DNA from: an uncultured bacterium
GTDB lineage: Bacteria; Planctomycetota; UBA8742; UBA2392
Reading direction: 5' to 3'
Assembly: GCA_938014885.1 (NCBI GenBank)
Contig: CALLQI010000007.1
Location: 1-11,921 of the forward strand
DNA length: 11,921 nt
Shown: positions 6,043 to 11,592 of the stretch, piece after piece
How the letters are laid out: every line of letters begins with the position of its first letter
Numbering within the stretch: the stretch's first letter is position 1
Position numbers and translations under genes: made by a program
The notes under the pieces: model-generated
Databases searched by the model: none
What the model saw: the letters and a program-made list of their open reading frames with translations, nothing else
Told to the model about the DNA's origin: nothing

Positions 6043-6589
6043 AGACGAACGAGTAGGTGTCACCGGAGTGGCTCGCCACGAAGTTGGACACACCGTCTTC
6101 GACTGCTATTCGTTGTCCCTTCCACGACAGCGTGGCATTCCGGACACGCTCGCCCAGGAACTTGTCCGACTCGTACACGAGGTCGATCATGGGATCACAC
6201 TTCGCGCGTGCCTTCGTCCACGGGTAAGTCCCGCCGGACTCGATGGAACACGACACCAGCTTGGCCCAGCCGTCGGCGCCGCGCAGCACTACAACCTCGG
6301 ACTCACCGTCCGAACAGACGTGCCCATCGTCGCCGGAATGTGGTCGGCATCCGTACCCGAGACGCTTGAGGTCAACGATCAGCCCGCCCGCCGTGACCCC
6401 GCTGATTGTGGCCGGGCGGGTCGTCGGAGCAACGGCAGTGATCGACGCCCTTACGGCGGCGAGCTTCGCCACATGCCGCTGCTCACGAACCGTCTGGGCG
6501 ACGGCCAGCCCCGCGATGAACACGATCGCGCCAGCAAGGTATCGCCGTGGGCTCAGGGGCAGTCCCGATGCCGCGGTGGGGTCGTCCAT
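6017..6589 (-). CDS. Membrane-anchored extracytoplasmic protein, 190 aa
   Basis: The start at 6589 (MDDPTAASGL) has CAGGAG six bases upstream. A start six codons earlier has no such signal. One hydrophobic helix at about 19-33 (AGAIVFIAGLAVAQ) follows RR, so the protein is probably anchored with its C-terminal domain outside. The exported part has four cysteines (81, 92, 114, 131) that could form two disulfides and patterns such as CRPHSGDDGHVCSDG and KCDPMIDLVYES. It ends TPGAPSR, identical to the end of the downstream gene product because both lie in the 73-bp repeat. No enzymatic motif is seen and no family recognised. It is first in the three-gene minus-strand operon and diverges from the HTH gene at 6654. 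Confidence 0.75.
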   Translation of the reverse strand: MDDPTAASGLPLSPRRYLAGAIVFIAGLAVAQTVREQRHVAKLAAVRASITAVAPTTRPATISGVTAGGLIVDLKRLGYGCRPHSGDDGHVCSDGESEVVVLRGADGWAKLVSCSIESGGTYPWTKARAKCDPMIDLVYESDKFLGERVRNATLSWKGQRIAVEDGVSNFVASHSGDTYSFVFTPGAPSR

Positions 6590-6653
6590 CAAGCGCTCCT
6601 GCCGCATGCGTTGCCGAACGCTGATCGGGCATTAACGCTTAGAGAGGTGCTCC
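6590..6653. promoter_or_regulatory. Divergent intergenic region between surface operon and HTH gene
   Basis: These 64 bases separate the minus-strand start at 6589 from the plus-strand start at 6654 and must hold or border both promoters. GAGAGG (6641-6646) is the RBS of the plus gene and CAGGAG on the minus strand that of the surface operon. TGCCGA...TCGGGCA (6612-6631) is an imperfect inverted repeat that could be an operator for the adjacent regulator. No strong -35/-10 pair is seen, so the regulatory role is inference. Confidence 0.35.
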
Positions 6654-6926
6654 ATGCAAGTAGCAGAGGCGGGCATGATAGAATCGCCGGCCATGGTGCG
6701 TTCGACACGACCTGGGCGCGACGCGCGCCGACGGATCACCTTGGCGCTTCGCAGGGCGGGCGAGGCGGGGCTGTCCGCGCCGCAGGTTTCCGCGGCGACC
6801 GGGCTGTCGGATGGAACAACGCGCCACCATCTCTCCACGATGGTGGAAGCCGGGGCGGTCGAGGTAACCGCCGGCTGGCCTGCGATCTACAGACTGTCAA
6901 AGGCAGCGCGGATCGTCACCGACTAG
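6654..6926 (+). CDS. Winged-helix DNA-binding protein, 90 aa
   Basis: The ATG at 6654 has GAGAGG with about seven bases of spacing. Later in-frame ATGs at 6675 and 6693 lack a ribosome site. Residues about 26-82 form a winged helix: a first helix RRRITLALRRAGEAG, then LSAPQVSAATGLSDGTTRHH as the helix-turn-helix (40-59), LSTMVEAGAVEVTAG and a short wing ending IYRLSK. This is the compact ArsR/MarR-like scaffold typical of small phage and plasmid regulators. It could control the divergent surface-protein operon, its own gene or the replication operon downstream; nothing in the sequence decides among these. There is no ligand domain and no metal-binding cysteine, so metal sensing is unlikely. 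Confidence 0.8.
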   Translation: MQVAEAGMIESPAMVRSTRPGRDARRRITLALRRAGEAGLSAPQVSAATGLSDGTTRHHLSTMVEAGAVEVTAGWPAIYRLSKAARIVTD

Positions 6927-6972
6927 GCGCCGACCCTTCAAATCTTAATGCGCAAGTAACGGCGAAGCGTGG

Positions 6973-6978
6973 TACACT
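6973..6978 (+). promoter_or_regulatory. Candidate -10 element TACACT
   Basis: TACACT in the context GTGGTACACT is a good -10 hexamer, lying 47 bases after the HTH stop and about 83 bases before the GTG at 7061. The -35 region at the right distance (GCGCAA/TGCGCA, around 6949-6955) is poor, so an activator or a non-standard sigma factor may be involved. It would start the transcript for the five-gene chain 7061-8805, with a long structured leader. Confidence 0.4.
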
Positions 6979-6998
6979 CTGCCCCGTAACAACCAAGC

Positions 6999-7034
6999 GC
7001 CCTCGTGTCAGCCCTGGCAGGCCGACACGAGGGC
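6999..7034 (+). promoter_or_regulatory. 5' leader hairpin with 11-bp perfect stem
   Basis: GCCCTCGTGTC (6999-7009) pairs exactly with GACACGAGGGC (7024-7034). The 14-base loop can itself close with GCC/GGC. It sits between the candidate promoter and the AGGAGG ribosome site at 7044-7049, so it would be in the mRNA leader. No T-run follows, so it is unlikely to be a simple intrinsic terminator. Candidates are an RNA-stability or translation-control element, or a DNA site for a dimeric protein. Confidence 0.7.
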
Positions 7035-7060
7035 TACGCCCACAGGAGGCTGTAGCTCCC

Positions 7061-7444
7061 GTGAACGCTGCCGCTATCTTACCAGAGCCACCCCTGGCCC
7101 CACCACCGCCCGCCCTCGCTGGCGCGCTGGTGCCGCCCCTGTACGTCACGCCGGGCCTGCTTGAGCCGCACGGCGTGTTCGGCTCCAACTACCCCAAGCT
7201 GTCGGACAACGACATCCGCGCGCTCATCGTCGCGCTGGACAGCGGCACGCCGCTCGGCCACGGCCTGACGCCCGCGATGCTCGCCGGCCGCGTCGCCGAG
7301 CGCGAGCTGCTGCGCCGCGCGCTGCTGCGGCAGATGCTCGCCGTCTACGGCGAGGCCGCCATCCTCGACCAGGTGGCGGGCTTCCGCAACTCGATCTACC
7401 GCATCGCGGGCAGCATGCCCGAGCGGTGGAGGGTCGACCCGTGA
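7061..7444 (+). CDS. Hypothetical protein, 127 aa
   Basis: GTG at 7061 is preceded by AGGAGG (7044-7049) at an 11-base spacing, longer than usual, and GGAG...CTCC around it could fold over the site. The same frame is open for kilobases upstream, but only this part has a ribosome site and coherent composition. The product has a Pro-rich N-terminus (residues 8-26), then SNYPKLSDNDIRALIVALDS and a helical C-terminal half (RVAERELLRRALLRQMLAVY, 77-96). It is soluble and of no recognised family. It is the first of five genes joined by 4-base overlaps and follows the regulated leader, so it is probably an early or replication-region gene. Confidence 0.75.
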   Translation: MNAAAILPEPPLAPPPPALAGALVPPLYVTPGLLEPHGVFGSNYPKLSDNDIRALIVALDSGTPLGHGLTPAMLAGRVAERELLRRALLRQMLAVYGEAAILDQVAGFRNSIYRIAGSMPERWRVDP

Positions 7445-7896
7445 GCGCGCGCATCGCTGCCGGGCAGCCTCCGGCCCCGTCGATGGGCGCGCGCATCGCC
7501 GCGCGCATTGAGCAGATGAGCGACCGCGGTCTGCTGGCCATGACGGCGTGGCCCGGCGGCCTGCCTGCCGCCACGGCTGCGATGGTGGCGGCTGAGGCGG
7601 AGGCGCGCGGCATCGCCCTTCCCGACGGCGGGAACGCGCCCCCGCCCCCGCAGGCACCGACGGCGGAGCAGCTGGCCGCGGTGCGGCTGGCGGCGGACCT
7701 CATCCGCGCCGACACGCCGGGCAACGTGGTCCCGCCGCGTGACGCCGTGCGGGCGCTGTGGGGCGCTGGGCTGGAGTGGCGGTGCCGACTGGCGGCCGAC
7801 GGCAAGCGGTCGCGCAAGGGCGACTACCAGTGGCGGCTGCGCGGCGAGCGGATGTGGAAGGCGCTCGCGCGCACGCCGCAGGGAGGTGCGCAGTGA
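7441..7896 (+). CDS. Hypothetical protein, 151 aa
   Basis: The start GTG at 7441 overlaps the preceding stop (GTGA) and has GGAGG at 7427-7431. An in-frame GTG five codons earlier lies inside that signal and is less likely. The N-terminal half is Ala-rich and helical, with a Pro run near residues 65-72 (APPPPPQAP). The C-terminal 50 residues look most conserved: PPRDAVRALWGAGLEWRCRL followed by a basic, Trp-containing stretch with SRKGDYQWRL. A basic, aromatic tail of this kind would suit nucleic-acid contact, but that is a guess and no family is recognised. It ends in a GTGA overlap with the next gene at 7893. Confidence 0.75.
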   Translation: MSARIAAGQPPAPSMGARIAARIEQMSDRGLLAMTAWPGGLPAATAAMVAAEAEARGIALPDGGNAPPPPQAPTAEQLAAVRLAADLIRADTPGNVVPPRDAVRALWGAGLEWRCRLAADGKRSRKGDYQWRLRGERMWKALARTPQGGAQ

Positions 7897-8270
7897 GTGC
7901 GTCAACCCTTCGGGCGGAAGTCGAGCGGGCGATCGATCAGCTGCGCGCCTGCCACCTTGAGCGGGAGAGGGCACAAGCCGACGGCAGCGGCGCCGCCTGG
8001 AGCCGCGCGCGCATCGAGGCCGACGCGGCTTGTCGCTCGCTTCGTGCCGCCATCGACGCCTACGGCGCCGCCGAGCGGGCGGCAGGGCGGGCAGTTCCTC
8101 TGCCCGCCGCTCTGGACGCGGACGAGGCGCTGGCCGCGTGGCGCACGGGCAATTGCGAGTGGCCGGCAGGCGATGACTGCCCTGTGTGCGGTGCATTCGT
8201 CGCCGGGTACGGCGCTGCGCTGGCTGCGCTCGGCGTCTCCGCCACGCCTGCCCCGGACGGTGCTCAGTGA
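7893..8270 (+). CDS. Hypothetical protein with CPVCG motif, 125 aa
   Basis: GTG at 7893 overlaps the previous stop in GTGA, the usual junction here. Residues about 5-65 are strongly helical and charged (LRAEVERAIDQLRACHLERE at 6-25), likely a coiled coil. After a linker comes GNCEWPAGDDCPVCGAFVAG (86-105) with three cysteines at 88, 96 and 99. That is suggestive of a metal site, although a fourth ligand is not obvious. The protein is soluble. It is not recognised as a named family. It stands in a chain of three consecutive genes with Cys-pair motifs. It ends in a GTGA overlap at 8267. Confidence 0.75.
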   Translation: MSASTLRAEVERAIDQLRACHLERERAQADGSGAAWSRARIEADAACRSLRAAIDAYGAAERAAGRAVPLPAALDADEALAAWRTGNCEWPAGDDCPVCGAFVAGYGAALAALGVSATPAPDGAQ

Positions 8271-8524
8271 GCGCCCCGCGGCTCGTCGGCTTCGCGCTGA
8301 TCGGCGCGCGTGCGGCGGCGGGGTCGACCCCGTGGCGGCGGACGTGGCCATCGCCCGAGCTGGCGAAGCGCACGGGCAACCCGAACGCCCGCACGCTCAA
8401 CCGCCCGCGCTGCCCGCACGACGGCGACATCGCCGCCGACGGCGCGTGCCTGGACTGCGGCCTCACGCTGCCGCGGCGCGCGCTCCACGGCGTGCGGGTG
8501 CCGGCAGAGGCGGCGCGACGATGA
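8267..8524 (+). CDS. Small zinc-finger-like protein, 85 aa
   Basis: GTG at 8267 (GTGA overlap) opens 85 codons. The N-terminal half is Arg/Ala-rich and basic. Residues 49-64 hold C-P-H ... C-x-x-C (C49, H51, C61, C64), a plausible zinc-binding knuckle of the kind found in small phage DNA-associated proteins. The rest is a basic tail. Function is unknown. The frame is read only because the start is coupled; composition in this GC-rich stretch allows open frames on several strands, so coding support comes mainly from the perfect run of overlaps at both ends and the Cys pattern. Confidence 0.65.
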   Translation: MSAPRLVGFALIGARAAAGSTPWRRTWPSPELAKRTGNPNARTLNRPRCPHDGDIAADGACLDCGLTLPRRALHGVRVPAEAARR

Positions 8525-8805
8525 CGACGCTGCTGCCGCCCTTGGTGGAGCGCTGGCGCGAGCGGGACGCGCGGGACGCTGTGTTCAGCGCCGACGAGTT
8601 CCTGCGGCTGATCGGCCTGGCGGCGGACTACCCCGCGGCCATCGACGCCGACGAGCTGCTGGACGCGGCCGACGACGAGCTGCGGCTGGCGCTGTACGCG
8701 GCGTCGCCCGAGCGCTGCCCGACGTGTGGTGGCAAGCGGTGGAGTGACGACGGGCCGTGCCCGACGTGCCTGCCGATGCCGGAGGCGGTGACAGTCGCAC
8801 AGTAG
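8521..8805 (+). CDS. Zinc-ribbon protein, 94 aa
   Basis: ATG at 8521 overlaps the preceding stop (ATGA). The N-terminal 60 residues are acidic and helical (DADELLDAADDELRLALYAA, 42-61). The C-terminus carries two matched knuckles, CPTCG (66-70) and CPTCL (80-84), ten residues apart, the classic four-cysteine zinc ribbon. This architecture occurs in many small phage proteins and in partners of transcription or replication enzymes, but no precise family is recognised. It is the last gene of the five-gene overlapping chain. A 115-base gap without a clear promoter follows before the SSB-like gene. Confidence 0.75.
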   Translation: MTTLLPPLVERWRERDARDAVFSADEFLRLIGLAADYPAAIDADELLDAADDELRLALYAASPERCPTCGGKRWSDDGPCPTCLPMPEAVTVAQ

Positions 8806-8920
8806 GACGATGGCGGCGGGATGGCGAGGACGCGGTGGAGGAGCCGTGTCGTCGCCATCGCGGCGGGATCGTCCCTGCCACAACGGAGTCCTTCCGAACG
8901 AAGCGAAAGAGAGACAAGCA

Positions 8921-9397
8921 ATGGGAGTGGTGCAGAAGACCGAGGGCGGGGACTTCCCGCGCGTGGACACGGGCATGTATGACGCGGTGATCCGCAAGCC
9001 CACCGACAACCCGCAAGGCAAGTACGGCCCCGAGGTGAAGTTCGAGGTCGACCTTGGCACGGTCGACACGTTGGAGCACGGCGTGGCGCCGGTGACGCTC
9101 ATCGACTACTGCTCGCTGAAGTTCAGCGCGGGAGAGAAGCCTTCCAAGCTGTACCGCATCGCGCAGGCATGCGGGTTCGACGTCGAGAACCTGGATGAGT
9201 TCGACTCCGACTGGCTCGATGGCAAGAAGTGCCGCGTGTTCGTCGAGGCTTCGCCGTCAACCAAGGGGCCGGGCATGCACAACGCCGTCAAGAGCTACAG
9301 CGGGCGCCGCGCTCAGCCGGCGACGAACGGCACGGACACGCCCGTGGCGCCGAAGGCCGGGCAGCCGCCGGCCGACGACGACGACCTTCCGTTCTGA
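8921..9397 (+). CDS. Phage OB-fold single-strand DNA-binding-like protein
   Basis: A 158-residue protein that probably coats single-stranded DNA during replication. It has a beta-rich core from about 10 to 125 (GGDFPRVDTGMYDAVIRKPT at 9-28, then KYGPEVKFEVDLG, LIDYCSLKFSAGEKPSKLY and KKCRVFVEAS). This is the pattern of phage proteins related to DUF669-type OB folds. A disordered Ala/Pro linker follows, then a tail ending DDDDLPF. That acidic tail with a final Phe mirrors the C-terminus of bacterial SSB, which recruits partner enzymes. ATG 8921 has AAAGAGAG upstream. An open frame extends further 5' but lacks a ribosome site. Its gene lies upstream of the helicase, as expected in a replication module. 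DNA binding itself is inferred. Confidence 0.75.
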   Translation: MGVVQKTEGGDFPRVDTGMYDAVIRKPTDNPQGKYGPEVKFEVDLGTVDTLEHGVAPVTLIDYCSLKFSAGEKPSKLYRIAQACGFDVENLDEFDSDWLDGKKCRVFVEASPSTKGPGMHNAVKSYSGRRAQPATNGTDTPVAPKAGQPPADDDDLPF

Positions 9398-9410
9398 TCG
9401 GAGGCGCATC

Positions 9411-9686
9411 GTGACGACGGATCCCGCCGAGCAGCTGGACTACGCCCCGACATCGCCCGTCGTTCGCGCCGGACGGTTGAGCCAGTCCGTCGAGAAGGCC
9501 GCCGAGTTCGCCGGCTTGCCGGCAGACGTCGTCGGGCTGCTGACGTTCGCAGCGACGGTGGCCGAGCGGCACGCCGCTGGCTTCATGCCGCAGGATGGCG
9601 ACATCGGCATGCTCGGGCGTGAGTTGGGGGCGTTCGTGAGCCGGCAGCGGGAGGTTGCCCTGGCACGACGACAGGCGGCTGCCTAG
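9411..9686 (+). CDS. Hypothetical protein, 91 aa
   Basis: GTG at 9411 has GGAGG (9400-9404) at six-base spacing, only 13 bases after the SSB-like gene, so the two are co-transcribed. The product is mostly helical (SQSVEKAAEFAGLPADVVGL, about 25-44, and a C-terminal helix with SRQREVALARRQAAA). No cysteines, membrane segments or recognised motif are present. Position suggests an accessory replication or recombination factor, which is inference. It is followed by the strong GC hairpin at 9697-9742, probably the end of this transcript. Confidence 0.7.
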   Translation: MTTDPAEQLDYAPTSPVVRAGRLSQSVEKAAEFAGLPADVVGLLTFAATVAERHAAGFMPQDGDIGMLGRELGAFVSRQREVALARRQAAA

Positions 9687-9696
9687 CCGCACCACA

Positions 9697-9742
9697 GGCG
9701 CGCGGGCCGGAACAGCTTGGCGGCAACGCCGGCCCGCGCGCC
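9697..9742 (+). terminator. Strong 14-bp GC hairpin
   Basis: GGCGCGCGGGCCGG (9697-9710) pairs perfectly with CCGGCCCGCGCGCC (9729-9742) across an 18-base loop. It begins ten bases after the stop of the upstream gene and is followed by a pyrimidine run CCCTGCCTTCCTTT. This fits an intrinsic terminator of a GC-rich element, although the T-run is interrupted by C. It could also act as a leader structure for the gene at 9773. Confidence 0.7.
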
Positions 9743-9750
9743 CCCTGCCT

Positions 9751-9764
9751 TCCTTTCGAAAGGA
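9751..9764 (+). promoter_or_regulatory. Perfect 14-bp palindrome holding the RBS
   Basis: TCCTTTCGAAAGGA is its own reverse complement. Its right half contains AAAGGA, the ribosome binding site for the GTG at 9773 (eight-base spacing). In RNA a five-pair stem with a TCGA loop would hide the site. In DNA the palindrome could be an operator for a dimeric repressor. Confidence 0.6.
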
Positions 9765-9772
9765 CAAGCACC

Positions 9773-10078
9773 GTGGATACTACCACGACGACCGCGGCCG
9801 CGCCTGTGCAGGTGCCGACCCGGAAAATCGCCCAGAAGGCTCTACGCCTGCCCGTAGAGCTCGCCGGCCCTGACAAATGGCGCGTCGCCAGCGGGTCTCA
9901 AGTCGGCGTCTTCTACCTCGTCTATCGGCTCGACGACGGCGCCGACTACTACTGCAACTGCGTCGGTCACTCCGACTGCAGCCACATCTGGGCGGCCCGA
10001 GCGAAGGACGATCCCGTCGTCCGCCGGGCGCTGCGTCAGCTAGCCAAGGCGGCCGAGCGGAAGGCGAGCCGTCCATGA
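9773..10078 (+). CDS. SWIM-type zinc-finger protein, 101 aa
   Basis: GTG at 9773 has AAAGGA (9759-9764). The first 15 residues are Thr/Ala-rich. From about 35 a beta-hairpin (DKWRVAS, VGVFYLVYRL) leads into YYCNCVGHSDCSHIWAARA, with C61-x-C63 and C69-x-H71. This is the C-x-C...C-x-H signature of SWIM domains, which bind zinc and are found in DNA-associated proteins, including helicase partners and recombination regulators. A basic helix (RRALRQLAKAAERKASR) ends the protein. It overlaps the helicase gene by 4 bases (ATGA at 10075), so the two are very likely made together and may interact. The SWIM call is firm at motif level; the role is inference. Confidence 0.8.
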   Translation: MDTTTTTAAAPVQVPTRKIAQKALRLPVELAGPDKWRVASGSQVGVFYLVYRLDDGADYYCNCVGHSDCSHIWAARAKDDPVVRRALRQLAKAAERKASRP

Positions 10079-11592
10079 GCGGCTTCGCCCCTACCGACGA
10101 GCAGCTGGCCGCCCTGGACGCCTACCGTACCGGGGATGACTTGGTAATCGAGGCATGCGCCGGAGCGGGGAAGAGCAGCACGTTGTGCCTGCTGGCCGAG
10201 GCCACTCCCAGCCGGCGCGGCCAGTACTGCGCGTTCAACACGGCCATCGTGCGAGACATGGGCAACGCCATGCCGCCGCAGGTCAGGTGCTCGACGGTGC
10301 ACAGTCTGGCTTGGCGCGCGATCGGACATCGGTTCAGCCATCGCCTGGACAGCCAGCGCATGCGGTCCAGCGAACTGGCCGATCTGCTTGGCATTGAGCC
10401 GATCGCTCTTCGAACACAGGCCGGTCAGGAGAAGCACCTCAGCGCCGCCTATCTGGCCAGCCTCGTCATGCGAAGCGTGACGCACTACTGCCAATCCGCC
10501 GACGACGAGCCGGGGCCGGAGCATGTTCCGTACATCGACGGCATCGACACGCCAGCGACCGATGGCCGGCTCACGTACTGGAACAACATCCAGGTGCGTG
10601 AGTACCTGGCGCCGTTCATGGCGGCGGCGTGGGACGATCTCTCCGACCCTCACGGTCGACTGCCCTACAGGCACGACGCATACCTGAAGATGTGGTCTCT
10701 GTCGTCGCCGCGAATCAATGCCGACGTGCTGTTCGTCGATGAGGCGCAGGACCTGAGCCCAGTGTTCATTGCCATCTTCGATCAGCAACGGCACATGCAG
10801 AGGGTGTACGTCGGCGACTCTCAGCAGGAGATCTATTCGTGGATGGGCGCCAAGAACGCGCTCGGCACACTCGGGGAAACGGCACGGCTGGCCACGCTGT
10901 CGCAGTCGTTCCGCTTCGGTGACGCTGTGGCCGAAGTCGCGAATCGCATCCTCGGGTGCATCCCCGGAGCGATGCAGATCCGCGGCACGGCGACCATCCC
11001 CTCTGTCGTACAGACATGCAGCCAGCCCGCCGCCATCCTCACCCGAACGAACGCCGCGGCGGTGCGGACCCTGCTCAACGCTGTGCGCGGCGGCAAGCGC
11101 GCCCACATGGTCGGCGGGGGCGAGGCGGTGGCCTCGTTCTGCCGGGGCGCCGACGAGCTGCAGCAGCTCGGCAGCACGCAGCACTTCGAGCTGGCCTGCT
11201 TCTCGTCGTGGGCCGAGGTTCAGGAGTACGTTCGCGAGGACGCGCAGGGCGGCGAGCTGAAGCTGTTGGTCAAGCTGGCCGACGACTTCGGCCCCCGCAC
11301 GATCCTCTTCGCGCTGAAGAACATGCGGCGCGAGCAGGACGCCGACCTCGTCATCTCGACCGCGCACAAGAGCAAGGGCCGCGCTTGGCCGTCCGTACGC
11401 CTCGCTGAGGACTTCCCGAACGCTGAGGACGCGATGCCCTCCATCGAGGAGCTGAGGCTGCTCTACGTGGCCGTGACGCGCGCTCGCGTCGAGCTGGACA
11501 TCGACGAGGTAGTGCTCCCGGATGAGGTCGAAGGAGAGATGGGCGTCGAGGGAGACCCGGCGCCGATGGCGCTGGAGGGGTTGCCGGCATGA
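10075..11592 (+). CDS. UvrD/FBH1-like SF1 helicase, 505 aa
   Basis: A superfamily 1A DNA helicase that would unwind DNA 3'-5' at the cost of ATP. ATG 10075 overlaps the SWIM gene stop. Motifs are in order: Q motif TDEQLAAL (7-14), Walker A ACAGAGKSS (27-35), Ia region CSTVHSLAW (72-80), motif II LFVDEAQDLSP (219-229), III VYVGDSQQEIYSWMGA (244-259), IV SQSFRFGDAVAEVANRIL (276-293), V STAHKSKGRAW (428-438) and VI LLYVAVTRARVEL (462-474). All catalytic residues are present. At 505 aa it is shorter than UvrD or Rep (about 670-720), with reduced insertion domains, more like FBH1-type or phage forms. It ends in an ATGA overlap with the initiator-like gene. Work in element replication or recombination is the likely role. 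Confidence 0.92.
   Translation: MSGFAPTDEQLAALDAYRTGDDLVIEACAGAGKSSTLCLLAEATPSRRGQYCAFNTAIVRDMGNAMPPQVRCSTVHSLAWRAIGHRFSHRLDSQRMRSSELADLLGIEPIALRTQAGQEKHLSAAYLASLVMRSVTHYCQSADDEPGPEHVPYIDGIDTPATDGRLTYWNNIQVREYLAPFMAAAWDDLSDPHGRLPYRHDAYLKMWSLSSPRINADVLFVDEAQDLSPVFIAIFDQQRHMQRVYVGDSQQEIYSWMGAKNALGTLGETARLATLSQSFRFGDAVAEVANRILGCIPGAMQIRGTATIPSVVQTCSQPAAILTRTNAAAVRTLLNAVRGGKRAHMVGGGEAVASFCRGADELQQLGSTQHFELACFSSWAEVQEYVREDAQGGELKLLVKLADDFGPRTILFALKNMRREQDADLVISTAHKSKGRAWPSVRLAEDFPNAEDAMPSIEELRLLYVAVTRARVELDIDEVVLPDEVEGEMGVEGDPAPMALEGLPA

Noticed and set aside
3347..7444. A 4.1-kb open frame on the + strand, 1365 codons
   Set aside because: It is antisense to three minus-strand genes with signal peptides and RBSs, has no coherent domain, and is open because stops are rare at this GC content. 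Only its last part, from the GTG at 7061, is accepted as a gene.
8806..8920. Possible promoter or extra coding before the SSB-like gene
   Set aside because: An open frame reaches back to 8810 but has no RBS, and only an 8-bp inverted match (8808-8815 with 8853-8860) is seen, too weak to call.
7396..9102. A 568-codon minus-strand open frame
   Set aside because: It is opposite the five overlapping + strand genes with Cys motifs, is Arg/Pro-rich, and has no motif.
10036..11367. A 443-codon minus-strand open frame
   Set aside because: It lies opposite the helicase gene, whose motifs are all intact; it is a shadow frame.
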